64,000 nucleotides of DNA, from contig NZ_JACSQI010000015.1 of the NCBI RefSeq assembly GCF_014836715.1, positions 47,866 to 111,865 of the forward strand, written 5' to 3'. The stretch comes from Escherichia whittamii. Its GTDB lineage: Bacteria > Pseudomonadota > Gammaproteobacteria > Enterobacterales > Enterobacteriaceae. Each line of letters opens with the position of its first letter. The stretch's first letter is position 1. Made by a program: the position numbers and the translations under genes. The notes beneath the pieces were generated by a model. It was not told where the DNA came from and ran no database searches. It saw only the letters and a program-made list of their open reading frames with translations. This document shows, in pieces, positions 38,086-48,181 of the stretch.

Positions 38086-41000
38086 ATGAATAAAATATAT
38101 CGGCTAAAGTGGAACAGGTCCCGTAACTGTTGGAGCGTCTGCTCTGAACTGGGAAGCAAAATAAAAGGAAAAAAGTCCCGGGCTGTTTTAATTAGCGCGA
38201 TAAGTTTATATTCATCTCTGGCGTTCTCTGGTGATTTCATCGTGAACCAGGACCAGACTGTTGATTACGGCAAAGCCGATCAGAACATCGATTACCGTAT
38301 TACGGTGACTGATAATGCTAATCTGGTTATCAACGTTACAGACACTTCTCGTCCACGTTTCACACTCAATTCTGGTGGCGGGTTGGATATCACCGGAGGG
38401 AAAGTCTATATCAATGGTCAGCTTGACGTCCTGCTGAAAGGGACGGGTTTCCTGAACGTCTCAAATGCCGGTAGTGAATTGTATGCTGATGATCTCTATG
38501 ACTCAAACTCCGGCTCCAGGCATGATCGCGGCTATTTTAATGTCTCCAATGGCGGCAAAATTCATGTTAAGGGTACCAGTCGTCTGACTTATACGCAGGG
38601 AAATGTCAGTGGGGAAGGCAGCCAGGTAAATTCTGAAACCTTCTTTATGGGCGTTTTCAGCAGTTACGGTGGTAATCAGTATCTGTCAGTTAATAACGGC
38701 GGTGAAGTTAATGCCAGTAAGCAAATTAGCCTGGGCTATTATAATCAAAACTCCGATACAACGTTGGCAGTCTCGGAAGGTGGTAAAATTTCTGCGCCTA
38801 CTATTAGTTTAAGCACCAACTCGGAGTTGGCGTTAGGTGCGCAGGAAGGGAGTGATGCGAAAGCGGCAGGGATTATTGATGCTGAAAAAATTGAGTTTGT
38901 GTGGGCTTCGACATCCGAGAAGAAAATCACCTTAAACCACACGGATAAAAACGCGACTATTTCCGCGGATATTGTTAGTGGCAGCGAGGGCCTGGGCTAT
39001 ATCAATGCGCTCAATGGCACGACTTACTTAACCGGTGATAACTCTGCCTTTAGCGGTAAAGTCAAAATTGAGCAAAATGGCGCTTTAGGGATCACTCAAA
39101 ATATAGGTACAGCAGAAATCAACAACCGCGGGAAATTACACCTGAAGGCTGACGATAGCATGACCTTTGCCAATAAGATCTCTGGCAACGGTACAATAAG
39201 TATCGACGGTGGGACGGTGGAGTTGACCGGCAATAACAATTCATTCTACGGATATATTGATGTTGCTTCCGATGCTGTCGCGGTTATTTCTGAAGACAAG
39301 AATATCGGCCGTGCAGAGCTGGATGTTGATGGCAAATTGCAAATTAATGCCAACAAAGATTGGGTATTTGATAACGATCTTGAAGGTAGAGGCATTGTTG
39401 AAATAAACATGGGGAATCACGAATTCTCCTTCGATGAGTTTGCTTATACAGACTGGTTCCAGGGTTCACTGGCGTTCCAGAACACGACATTTAACCTGGA
39501 AAAGAATGCTGAGTTTCTGCAAAGAGGCGGGATCACTGCGGGTCAGGGAAGCCAGATAACTGTGGGTAAGGGCGCTCATTCCATTAGCACTCTGGGATTC
39601 TCCGGCGGAACCGTTGATTTTGGTGCCCTGACAGCGGGTGCACAGATGACAGAAGGGACGGTCAACGTTAGTAAAACGCTGGATTTGCGCGGCGAGGGTG
39701 TGATTCAGGTTTCTGACAGTAACGTTGTAAGCTCAGTATCTCGTGATATTGATTCTGCGTTATCGCTCACTGAAGTTGATGATGGTAACAGCGCCATTAA
39801 GCTGGTTGATGCGCAAGGTGCGGAGGTTCTGGGGGATGCAGGTAATCTGCAATTGCAGGATAAAAATGGGCAAATCCTCTCCAGCAGCGCCCAACGTGAT
39901 ATTCAGCAGAATGGACAAACAGCGGCCGTCGGCACTTACGACTATCGTCTGACGAGTGGGGTAAACAATGATGGCCTGTATATCGGCTATGGCCTGACGC
40001 AGCTTGATTTGCAGGCTACCGACAGCGATGCCCTGGTGCTGAGTGCTAACGGTAAAAGCGAGAATGCCGCCGATCTCAGCGCAAAGATTACCGGTAGTGG
40101 TGACCTGGCATTCAGCAGCCAGAAAGGTCAGACCGTATCGCTTTCTAACAAAGACAACGACTATACCGGTATTACCGATCTGCGCAGCGGGACGCTCTTA
40201 TTGAATAACGATAATGTGTTAGGTAATACCCGTGAACTGCGTCTGGCGGCAGAGACTGAACTGGATATGAATGGTCACAGCCAGACCGTGGATACGCTCA
40301 ATGGCAGCGCCGATTCGCTGCTGAACTTAAACGGCGGGAGCCTGACTCTTGCCAACGGGGGGACTTCAGCCGGTTCGTTAACGGGTAACGGGGAGCTGAA
40401 TATTCAGGACGGCACGCTGGACCTCGCGGGCGATAACAGCAACCTGACGGCCAATATGAATATTGCTGGCTCGGCTAATGTCCTGGTAAGTCATGCACAG
40501 GGATTGGGGGGAGCAAACGTTGAGAACAACGGTACCCTGGTGTTAAATAATAAAGGTGAAAAAAGAGCGACGGCCCCTGTTAATTACACTCTGGGCGGTA
40601 ATCTGACCAACAACGGTACGCTGATGACCGGAGTGTCAGGACAGCAAGCTGGCAACGCGTTGGTTGTGAAGGGGAACTACCACGGTGATAACGGCCGACT
40701 GGTGATGAATACGGCACTGAATGGCGATGATTCAGTGACTGATAAATTGGTTGTCGAGGGCGATACCAGCGGCACGACCTCCGTTACGGTGAATAACGCT
40801 GGTGGTACAGGCGCGAAAACACTTAACGGTATCGAACTTATCCATGTAGACGGTAAGTCTGAGGGGGAGTTTGTTCAGGCGGGGCGTATTGTTGCGGGCG
40901 CGTATGACTACACTCTCGCACGTGGCCAGGGGGCAAACAGCGGTAACTGGTATCTGACCAGCGGTGGTGATTCCGCTGAACCGCAGCCGGAACCAGAGCC

Positions 41001-42087
41001 GATGCCTAATCCGGAGCCTAATCCGAACCCGACACCGACTCCAGAGCCGACACCGACTCCGACTCCAGAGCCGACGCCGGGTCCGGATCTGAATGTGGAT
41101 AATGATCTGCGGCCGGAAGCGGGCAGCTACATCGCGAACCTTGCAGCAGCTAATGCAATGTTTACGACTCGTCTGCATGAGCGTCTGGGAAATACGTACT
41201 ATACCGACATGGTGACGGGTGAGCAGAAACAAACCTCTATGTGGATGCGCCATGAAGGTGGCCACAATAAATGGCGCGATGGCAGCGGTCAGCTGAAAAC
41301 CCAAAGCAATCGCTATGTTCTGCAACTGGGAGGCGATATCGCGCAGTGGAGCCAAAACGGCAGCGACCGCTGGCATGTTGGGGTCATGGCGGGATATGGC
41401 AACAGCGACAGCAAAACCATTTCCTCGCGAACCGGTTATCGTTCAAAAGCGAGTGTGAACGGATATAGCACAGGCCTGTATGCCACCTGGTATGCTGATG
41501 ACGAGTCGCATAATGGAGCGTATCTCGACAGTTGGGCGCAGTACAGCTGGTTTGATAACACAGTGAAGGGTGATGATTTACAAAGTGAATCCTATAAATC
41601 AAAAGGATTTACCGCTTCACTGGAAACCGGATACAAACACAAATTAGCGGAATTTAATGGCAGCCAGGGAACGCGTAATGAATGGTATGTTCAGCCACAA
41701 GCGCAGGTTACCTGGATGGGAGTTAAGGCCGATAAGCATCGCGAAAGCAACGGTACTCTTGTTGATAGCAGCGGCGACGGCAACATTCAGACTCGACTTG
41801 GCGTAAAAACCTGGTTGAAGAGCCATCATAAAATGGACGATGGCAAATCCCGCGAGTTCCAGCCATTTGTGGAAGTGAACTGGTTGCATAACAGTAAGGA
41901 TTTCAGCACCAGCATGGATGGCGTGTCAGTCACTCAGGATGGCGCCCGAAATATTGCCGAGATAAAAACGGGTGTTGAAGGACAGCTAAATGCCAACCTG
42001 AATGTCTGGGGAAATGTGGGCGTTCAGGTTGCTGATAAGGGATATAATGACACCTCTGCAATGATTGGCGTTAAGTGGCAATTCTGA
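38086..42087 (+). CDS. ehaA: EhaA-like type V autotransporter adhesin
   Basis: 1333 residues from the ATG at 38086 (MNKIYRLKWNRSRNCWSVCS), preceded by GGAGA. The first 52 residues are an extended signal peptide (ESPR type) ending in SLYSSLAFS. The passenger to about 960 is made of beta-helix repeats (GGxLDITGGKVYING, ITGSGDLAFSSQKGQTVSLS). A proline-rich linker follows near 965-1000 (EPxPNP and TPTPEP repeats), then a C-terminal beta-barrel ending NDTSAMIGVKWQF. EhaA of O157 is encoded in this chromosomal interval and promotes aggregation and biofilm; the name rests on position, size and architecture. Confidence 0.8.
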   Translation: MNKIYRLKWNRSRNCWSVCSELGSKIKGKKSRAVLISAISLYSSLAFSGDFIVNQDQTVDYGKADQNIDYRITVTDNANLVINVTDTSRPRFTLNSGGGLDITGGKVYINGQLDVLLKGTGFLNVSNAGSELYADDLYDSNSGSRHDRGYFNVSNGGKIHVKGTSRLTYTQGNVSGEGSQVNSETFFMGVFSSYGGNQYLSVNNGGEVNASKQISLGYYNQNSDTTLAVSEGGKISAPTISLSTNSELALGAQEGSDAKAAGIIDAEKIEFVWASTSEKKITLNHTDKNATISADIVSGSEGLGYINALNGTTYLTGDNSAFSGKVKIEQNGALGITQNIGTAEINNRGKLHLKADDSMTFANKISGNGTISIDGGTVELTGNNNSFYGYIDVASDAVAVISEDKNIGRAELDVDGKLQINANKDWVFDNDLEGRGIVEINMGNHEFSFDEFAYTDWFQGSLAFQNTTFNLEKNAEFLQRGGITAGQGSQITVGKGAHSISTLGFSGGTVDFGALTAGAQMTEGTVNVSKTLDLRGEGVIQVSDSNVVSSVSRDIDSALSLTEVDDGNSAIKLVDAQGAEVLGDAGNLQLQDKNGQILSSSAQRDIQQNGQTAAVGTYDYRLTSGVNNDGLYIGYGLTQLDLQATDSDALVLSANGKSENAADLSAKITGSGDLAFSSQKGQTVSLSNKDNDYTGITDLRSGTLLLNNDNVLGNTRELRLAAETELDMNGHSQTVDTLNGSADSLLNLNGGSLTLANGGTSAGSLTGNGELNIQDGTLDLAGDNSNLTANMNIAGSANVLVSHAQGLGGANVENNGTLVLNNKGEKRATAPVNYTLGGNLTNNGTLMTGVSGQQAGNALVVKGNYHGDNGRLVMNTALNGDDSVTDKLVVEGDTSGTTSVTVNNAGGTGAKTLNGIELIHVDGKSEGEFVQAGRIVAGAYDYTLARGQGANSGNWYLTSGGDSAEPQPEPEPMPNPEPNPNPTPTPEPTPTPTPEPTPGPDLNVDNDLRPEAGSYIANLAAANAMFTTRLHERLGNTYYTDMVTGEQKQTSMWMRHEGGHNKWRDGSGQLKTQSNRYVLQLGGDIAQWSQNGSDRWHVGVMAGYGNSDSKTISSRTGYRSKASVNGYSTGLYATWYADDESHNGAYLDSWAQYSWFDNTVKGDDLQSESYKSKGFTASLETGYKHKLAEFNGSQGTRNEWYVQPQAQVTWMGVKADKHRESNGTLVDSSGDGNIQTRLGVKTWLKSHHKMDDGKSREFQPFVEVNWLHNSKDFSTSMDGVSVTQDGARNIAEIKTGVEGQLNANLNVWGNVGVQVADKGYNDTSAMIGVKWQF

Positions 42088-42226
42088 TCTGAATAATAAG
42101 TAAAAGGAGAGAGCCGAATGGGTACAAATTCGACTCTCTATGTCATTTTCTTGCAGTCAGCTTTTCCTGCCAGAGTGAAGACAAGCAGATTAAGCTGGTG
42201 CACAAGATTTAATCAAGGTGTGTTAA

Positions 42227-43315
42227 ATGGCTTCGCATGATTTGAGTGTTTTTTTGGAAGAGTTCGGCGCAACGGTTAATTTGACGTTGCCTGGTATTGT
42301 GTCCGAAAAAGAACGGCTTTTACTCAAGCTGCTCATGGAGGGGATGTCGGTTACAGAAATCTCACAGTACAGAAATCGCAGTGCAAAGACAATTTCACAT
42401 CAAAAGAAGCAGTTGTATGAGAAATTAGGTATCCAGAGTGATATTACCTTCTGGCGGGATATCTTTTTTCAGTATCATCCGCAGGTAACCACCGCCACGG
42501 GAAGTAAAAATAAAATCTATCTTCCTGACAACCGTTGCCACCATATTGTCACACCTGAAGCCATCAGCCTGGCGCTGGAAAACCATGAATTCAAACCGTG
42601 GATCCAACCGGTATTTTGTGCACAGACAGGGGTACTGACAGGCTGTGAAGTGCTTGTTCGCTGGGAGCATCCGCAAACGGGAATCATCCCGCCGGATCAA
42701 TTTATTCCTCTGGCGGAGTCATCTGGTCTTATCGTCATAATGACCCGCCAGTTAATGAAACAGACTGCGGATATTCTGATGCCGGTAAAACATTTGCTGC
42801 CGGACAATTTCCATATTGGTATCAACGTATCGGCGGGCTGTTTTTTGGCTACGGGATTTGAAAAAGAGTGTCTGAACCTGGTTAAGAAATTAGGTAACGA
42901 TAAAATCAAGCTGGTTCTTGAGCTGACGGAACGTAACCCTATTCCGGTAACGCCAGAAGCCAGAGCGATATTTGACAGCCTTCATCAGCACAACATTACC
43001 TTTGCGCTGGATGACTTTGGTACTGGTTATGCGACCTATCGTTATTTGCAGGCGTTCCCGGTAGATTTTATTAAGATCGATAAGTCGTTTGTGCAAATGG
43101 CGAGCGTGGACGAAATCTCCGGTCATATTGTCGACAATATTGTCGAACTGGCGCGTAAGCCTGGTCTGAGTATCGTGGCGGAAGGGGTAGAAACTCAGGA
43201 ACAGGCGGATTTAATGATCGGTAAAGGCGTTCACTTTTTGCAGGGCTATTTGTACTCCCCGCCAGTACCCGGTCATAAATTTATTTCTGAATGGGTAATG
43301 AAAAACGGTGGTTGA
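42227..43315 (+). CDS. pdeL: PdeL (YahA): LuxR-HTH and EAL-domain c-di-GMP phosphodiesterase
   Basis: 362 residues, K-12 length. A LuxR-type helix-turn-helix lies at about 22-75 (SEKERLLLKLLMEGMSVTEISQYRNRSAKT). The EAL domain from about 105 to 350 carries CEVLVRWEHP, ELTERNP, ALDDFGTGYATY, DFIKIDKSF and VAEGVETQEQ. It hydrolyses c-di-GMP and also regulates its own gene by DNA binding. Residues 1-20 and 85-100 differ from the K-12 sequence I remember. Confidence 0.95.
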   Translation: MASHDLSVFLEEFGATVNLTLPGIVSEKERLLLKLLMEGMSVTEISQYRNRSAKTISHQKKQLYEKLGIQSDITFWRDIFFQYHPQVTTATGSKNKIYLPDNRCHHIVTPEAISLALENHEFKPWIQPVFCAQTGVLTGCEVLVRWEHPQTGIIPPDQFIPLAESSGLIVIMTRQLMKQTADILMPVKHLLPDNFHIGINVSAGCFLATGFEKECLNLVKKLGNDKIKLVLELTERNPIPVTPEARAIFDSLHQHNITFALDDFGTGYATYRYLQAFPVDFIKIDKSFVQMASVDEISGHIVDNIVELARKPGLSIVAEGVETQEQADLMIGKGVHFLQGYLYSPPVPGHKFISEWVMKNGG

Positions 43316-43356
43316 TGTAAGCCGCTATTCAGAGTGCGTCGGGAGGTTGGTTGGTA

Positions 43357-44289
43357 TCAATTCTCCCGATGCAGTAAATCCTGATAAATCTCCGTTAATA
43401 TCCCTTTAGGTGTAAATTGTTTTTTAATCCACTGCGTCACCTGACCCGTTGCAGAGTGCTGGGTCGCCAGCAGCATGCGCGAATCCTGGCGCGGGTTATG
43501 GATTTGTCGGGTAACCAGCAGCGATTGCGTCATCGCCTCACGGACCATGTAATCCGGCAAAAAACCAATCCCTTCACCTAAAATCTGGCACTGGCATTTG
43601 GTGTTGAAATCTGGCACCAGAATCGACTCCTGCCCGTGCAGCAACCACCCCACCTTTTTATTAATCGTATGCGCGGTATCTTCCACCATGATGTTGGGGT
43701 AGAGACGTAGCTGACTTTCAGCGATCGGCTCCGGCACAAAGGCCAATGGGTGATCCGGGGCAATGGCAAATGCCCAGCGAATCGCACCAATTTCAGTGTA
43801 ATCAATGCCACCGCCGTCCAGCAGTGTATCGGGGGCGCCAATAGCGATATTCGCTTGATTATTAATAATCGCATCCCAGACACCGTTATACACTTCGGTG
43901 GTGACGGTAATCTGGCAGGTTGGAAATTGCTTTTTCAGCACCTGCAATAAGCGCGCGGTGTGTTTGGGCGTATAAAGTAGCTGGTTAATACAAATGCGAA
44001 CCCGTGCTTCTATGCCCTGCGAAATAGTATCGATACTGCGTTTGATGGCGTGAAAATCATTCAGCAGGTCGGTTGCTTTGCGGAAAAAATAACGCCCGGA
44101 CTCGGTTAACTCAATGCTGCGGGTATTGCGAGTGAACAGCACCACATCCAGCCCCGTCTCCATACGCTTGATGGTGTAGCTAATGGCGGAAGTGGTTAAA
44201 CCCAACTCTTCTGCCGCTTTACTGAAGCTGCCAAAACGCGCAGCGGTAGTAAACGCCAACAGATTTTCTTCGGTAAAAATTGAGTTCAT
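43357..44289 (-). CDS. yahB: YahB, LysR-family regulator
   Basis: 310 residues from the ATG at 44289 (MNSIFTEENLLAFTTAA), the K-12 length; the frame extends to 44334 without support. The helix-turn-helix is FSKAAEELGLTTSAISYTIKRME, followed by the effector domain. Targets are unknown; yahC lies directly upstream in the same orientation and the yahD-J set beyond it. Confidence 0.94.
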   Translation of the reverse strand: MNSIFTEENLLAFTTAARFGSFSKAAEELGLTTSAISYTIKRMETGLDVVLFTRNTRSIELTESGRYFFRKATDLLNDFHAIKRSIDTISQGIEARVRICINQLLYTPKHTARLLQVLKKQFPTCQITVTTEVYNGVWDAIINNQANIAIGAPDTLLDGGGIDYTEIGAIRWAFAIAPDHPLAFVPEPIAESQLRLYPNIMVEDTAHTINKKVGWLLHGQESILVPDFNTKCQCQILGEGIGFLPDYMVREAMTQSLLVTRQIHNPRQDSRMLLATQHSATGQVTQWIKKQFTPKGILTEIYQDLLHREN

Positions 44290-44380
44290 TAAACCATTTC
44301 CGCCATTTTCTAATATGAATTTCTCCAGCCACAACTGTAGATGTATCGATTAAAGATAGATAATCATTTTTGAATAACTT

Positions 44381-44878
44381 TTAATACCCGTCGCTTTTGG
44401 TCGTCACTTCGCTTAATTTTTGTCCGCTATACTCCGAAATTATCCCCACGCAGTTACCCGCCAGGAACCCAAGTAACGTCACCGTCCAGTTCATCCCGCT
44501 GGCAAAAAATAGCGTCATGCCGAGAAAGCCACCGGGAATAAAAGACAGTAACCAGAAACGTCCTTGCCAGACCACCACCGCTGAGAAAGGCACAGTAGTA
44601 ATCACGCTCGCCCAGAACGCGGACAGCCCACTCACAGAGGCCAGCCATCCGGCAGCCAGCGCGGCGAAAAACGCCCACACCATCCCGGAATAATTAACCG
44701 CCAGGCTTTTGATAAATCCCGATTTACCGCCGCCTGCGGCATAAAAACTGCAAAAGGCGACGAAGCCTGTCGTTCCTAATAATTCCCATCCCTGAGAGAG
44801 CCCGACATGTGAAGACACTAACTGCCAAAGCCCTGCACAAATACCGACGGTTACACCCGTTGCCGTGAGTCCGTTCAT
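44381..44878 (-). CDS. yahC: YahC, DUF1097 inner-membrane protein
   Basis: 165 residues with about five hydrophobic segments (TGVTVGICAGLWQLV, LLGTTGFVAFCSFYAAGG, MVWAFFAALAAGWLASV, and two more) and a short basic tail. DUF1097 proteins are found near transport and catabolic genes; the function is not known. The ATG at 44878 is preceded by GAGGGGAAC. Confidence 0.92.
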   Translation of the reverse strand: MNGLTATGVTVGICAGLWQLVSSHVGLSQGWELLGTTGFVAFCSFYAAGGGKSGFIKSLAVNYSGMVWAFFAALAAGWLASVSGLSAFWASVITTVPFSAVVVWQGRFWLLSFIPGGFLGMTLFFASGMNWTVTLLGFLAGNCVGIISEYSGQKLSEVTTKSDGY

Positions 44879-45135
44879 CTTGTTCCCCTCTGGTTAGACA
44901 TGGACGAAAGCTACTCTTACATGTGCAGACTATAGAGAAATAAAACCTGATTGAGTGAAAGGGTATGGCGAGAAAGAGACAAATATTGCACTACCGCACA
45001 CTGCGAAAAGATTGTTGAACATCATTCAAAAAAAAGGCGAAATACGGCGAATTAAATTTAAGCGGGTTCTTTTATCAGATTATCGTTGCTATTCTCAATT
45101 CATCGAAAACAGCCACAAAAACCAGGGGAATGTTA

Positions 45136-45741
45136 ATGAGTATAAAAAATCTACCTGCCGACTATTTATTGGCTGCACAACAGGGCGATATCGATAAAGT
45201 AAAAACCTGCCTTGCGCTGGGTGTCGATATTAATACCTGCGATCGTCAGGGGAAAACGGCAATTACGCTGGCAAGTTTATATCAGCAATATGCTTGTGTT
45301 CAGGCATTAATTGAAGCTGGTGCGGATATTAATAAACAAGATCAGACCAGTTTAAATCCTTTTTTAATGAGCTGCCTGAACGGTGATTTAACCCTGCTAC
45401 GAATTATTTTACCGGCTAAACCAGACCTTAATTGCGTTACCCGTTTTGGCGGTGTCGGCCTGACGCCTGCCTGTGAAAAAGGTCATTTAAGTATTGTAAA
45501 AGAGCTTTTGGCGCACACCGATATTAACGTTAACCAGACCAACCATGTTGGCTGGACGCCGCTACTGGAAGCGATTGTGCTTAACGATGGCGGGATTAAA
45601 CAGCAGGCAATTGTCCAGTTATTGCTGGAGCACGGGGCCAGCCCGCATATGACGGATAAATATGGCAAAACGCCGCTGGAACTGGCGCGTGAACGGGGCT
45701 TTGAAGAGATTACTCAGTTGCTGATTGCTGCAGGCGCATAA
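45136..45741 (+). CDS. yahD: YahD, ankyrin-repeat protein
   Basis: 201 residues from the ATG at 45136 (MSIKNLPADYLLAAQQGD), preceded by AGGGGAATGTTA. Five ankyrin repeats can be aligned (QGKTAITLASLY, LNPFLMSCLNGDL, VGLTPACEKGHLS, VGWTPLLEAIVL, YGKTPLELARERG). It probably mediates protein contacts; the partner is unknown. Confidence 0.94.
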   Translation: MSIKNLPADYLLAAQQGDIDKVKTCLALGVDINTCDRQGKTAITLASLYQQYACVQALIEAGADINKQDQTSLNPFLMSCLNGDLTLLRIILPAKPDLNCVTRFGGVGLTPACEKGHLSIVKELLAHTDINVNQTNHVGWTPLLEAIVLNDGGIKQQAIVQLLLEHGASPHMTDKYGKTPLELARERGFEEITQLLIAAGA

Positions 45742-45780
45742 ACCGGGAGGCTTGCTATCGACACACCAGAAAGAAGGTGT

Positions 45781-46644
45781 GTGTGGGCGCTAACTGCGGA
45801 TGCGGATTTTCTGGCGCAGCGGGGGCAAGGGCTGGTTGAACAAGTCTTTGCCAGAGCGGTAAATATTGTACTCCCGGCCCGCCAGCAGTTGCTGACGCTG
45901 CTTTGTGAAGAATACGACAACGCGCCAAACAGTTGTCGGTTGGCACTCACTCACTTTGATGGTCTGTTCCGGCATGGTGATAAGGTTCAGTTTGACGATC
46001 AAGGCATTACGGTTGGTCAACATCTTCATATAGAGATGAGTCGTTGCCAGCGTTGGCTGTCCCCAGCACTGCAAGTGGCCACCGAGAAATTTCACCTTAT
46101 CGCCTGGCAACAGTGGCACGACATTATTCATCAGCACCTGGGGGAAAATGAAACCCTGTTTAATTATCGCGGCGATAATCCCTTTTATCGGGCGTTAAAT
46201 AAAGAATTACATATCAGGCGACATGCTGTTATTCAGGCAGTAAACGATAAACAAAATATCGCGTCAGCGGTCGCCAACATGATGGGATTAGGGATTGGCC
46301 TGACACCATCAGCCGATGATTATTTAACAGGCATGGCGCTTGTTTTATTTATTTCCGGGCATCCGGTAGAAAAATACAAAGAGGAATTTTATCTCGGCCT
46401 GCAACGCGGCAGAAATAATACCACGTTATTAAGTGCTATTACGCTGGAAGCCGCATTACAACAACGCTGTCGGGAGAATATTCATCGTTTTATTCGCAAT
46501 ATTATTAATGACATCCCTGAGAACGCAACTCAGGCAATAGAAAAAATTAAACATATTGGCTCCAGTTCCGGCTGCGACATGCTGTATGGCATGGCCGATG
46601 GTTGTGCGCTGAGTCAAACCTACGGAGGGAATTATGTCAGTTAA
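45781..46644 (+). CDS. yahE: YahE, DUF2877 protein
   Basis: 287 residues from the GTG at 45781, 39 bases after yahD. The conserved stretch MMGLGIGLTPSADDYLTGMAL marks DUF2877, the family of AllH (YlbF), a subunit of oxamate carbamoyltransferase in the allantoin pathway. By analogy YahE, YahF and YahG should form a carbamoyltransferase with a different substrate. The stop overlaps yahF by 11 bases. Confidence 0.9.
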   Translation: MWALTADADFLAQRGQGLVEQVFARAVNIVLPARQQLLTLLCEEYDNAPNSCRLALTHFDGLFRHGDKVQFDDQGITVGQHLHIEMSRCQRWLSPALQVATEKFHLIAWQQWHDIIHQHLGENETLFNYRGDNPFYRALNKELHIRRHAVIQAVNDKQNIASAVANMMGLGIGLTPSADDYLTGMALVLFISGHPVEKYKEEFYLGLQRGRNNTTLLSAITLEAALQQRCRENIHRFIRNIINDIPENATQAIEKIKHIGSSSGCDMLYGMADGCALSQTYGGNYVS

Positions 46645-48181
46645 AATAGTCATTAAACCGAATACCTATTTTGATTCTGTCTCGCTGATGTCCATCTCCA
46701 CGCGTGCAAATAAACTCGACGGTGTCGAGCAGGCATTTGTGGCGATGGCGACCGAAATGAACAAAGGCGTGCTGAAGAATTTAGGGCTGCTGACGCCGGA
46801 GCTGGAACAGGCGAAAAACGGCGACCTGATGATTGTCATCAATGGCAAAGCGGGTGCGGACAACGAGCAGTTGCTGGTGGAGATTGAAGAGCTGTTTAAT
46901 ACCAAAGCGCAAAGCGGCTCGCATGAGGCGCGCTATGCCACCCTTGCCAGCGCCAAAAAGCATATCCCGGAAAGTAACCTGGCGGTGATTTCGGTCAACG
47001 GTCTGTTTGCCGCTCGCGAAGCGCGTCAGGCACTGCAAAACGACCTCAACGTAATGCTGTTTTCCGATAACGTCTCAGTTGAAGATGAACTAGCGCTCAA
47101 GCAACTGGCCCACGAAAAAGGGTTGCTGATGATGGGGCCAGACTGTGGCACGGCGATTATCAACGGCGCGGCGCTCTGCTTTGGTAACGCCGTGCGTCGC
47201 GGCAACATCGGTATTGTTGGCGCATCCGGCACTGGTAGCCAGGAACTGAGCGTACGAATCCATGAATTTGGTGGCGGTGTTTCGCAACTGATTGGTACTG
47301 GCGGGCGCGACCTGAGCGAGAAAATCGGCGGCCTGATGATGCTCGACGCCATCGGCATGTTAGAAAACGATCCGCAAACTGAAATCATTGCGCTTATCTC
47401 CAAACCGCCTGCGCCTGCGGTGGCCCGCAAAGTACTGGAGCGCGCGCGCGCCTGCCGCAAGCCGGTGGTGGTCTGCTTCCTCGGTCGTGGCGAAACGCCA
47501 GTGGATGGGCAGGGGCTACAGTTTGCCCGCGGCACCAAAGAGGCGGCGCTGAAAGCGGTGCTGCTCTCCGGCGTGAAGCAAGAACATCTCGACCTGCATA
47601 CGCTTAACCAGCCGTTGATTGCTGATGTCCGCGCGCGTCTGCAACCACAGCAGAAATACATTCGTGGGCTGTTCTGCGGCGGTACGCTGTGTGACGAAAC
47701 CATGTTCGCGGTGATGGAAAAACACGGCGATGTTTACAGCAACATCCATCCCGACCCTGAATTCCGCCTGAAAGATATCAACCGCAGCATCAAACACACC
47801 TTCCTCGACTTTGGCGATGATGATTTCACCAACGGCAAGCCGCATCCAATGATTGACCCCACCAACCGTATCAGCCGCTTGATCGAAGAAGCGCGCGATC
47901 CGGAAGTGGCGGTGATCGTGATGGATTTTGTGCTCGGATTTGGATCGCATGAAGATCCGGTTGGTTCCACTATCGAGGCGATCAAAGAAGCGAAAGCGAT
48001 CGCCGCTGCCGAAGGGCGCGAGTTGATCATTCTTGCCTATGTACTGGGCACCGATCTCGACACGCCATCGTTAGCACAACAAAGCCAGATGTTGCTTGAT
48101 GCCGGAGTGATTCTGGCCAGCAGCAGCACCAATACCGGATTGCTGGCGCGTGAATTTATTTGCAAGGGGGAGGAAGCCTGA
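46634..48181 (+). CDS. yahF: YahF, FdrA-like (AllF) acyl-CoA-synthetase-fold protein
   Basis: 515 residues from the ATG at 46634, after CGGAGGG. Succinyl-CoA-synthetase-type folds are seen in LLMMGPDCGTAIING (about 168), IGIVGASGTGSQELSVRIHE (about 193) and ISKPPAPAVARKVL. FdrA/AllF is a subunit of oxamate carbamoyltransferase; this is its paralogue. It overlaps yahG by one base. Confidence 0.92.
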   Translation: MSVKIVIKPNTYFDSVSLMSISTRANKLDGVEQAFVAMATEMNKGVLKNLGLLTPELEQAKNGDLMIVINGKAGADNEQLLVEIEELFNTKAQSGSHEARYATLASAKKHIPESNLAVISVNGLFAAREARQALQNDLNVMLFSDNVSVEDELALKQLAHEKGLLMMGPDCGTAIINGAALCFGNAVRRGNIGIVGASGTGSQELSVRIHEFGGGVSQLIGTGGRDLSEKIGGLMMLDAIGMLENDPQTEIIALISKPPAPAVARKVLERARACRKPVVVCFLGRGETPVDGQGLQFARGTKEAALKAVLLSGVKQEHLDLHTLNQPLIADVRARLQPQQKYIRGLFCGGTLCDETMFAVMEKHGDVYSNIHPDPEFRLKDINRSIKHTFLDFGDDDFTNGKPHPMIDPTNRISRLIEEARDPEVAVIVMDFVLGFGSHEDPVGSTIEAIKEAKAIAAAEGRELIILAYVLGTDLDTPSLAQQSQMLLDAGVILASSSTNTGLLAREFICKGEEA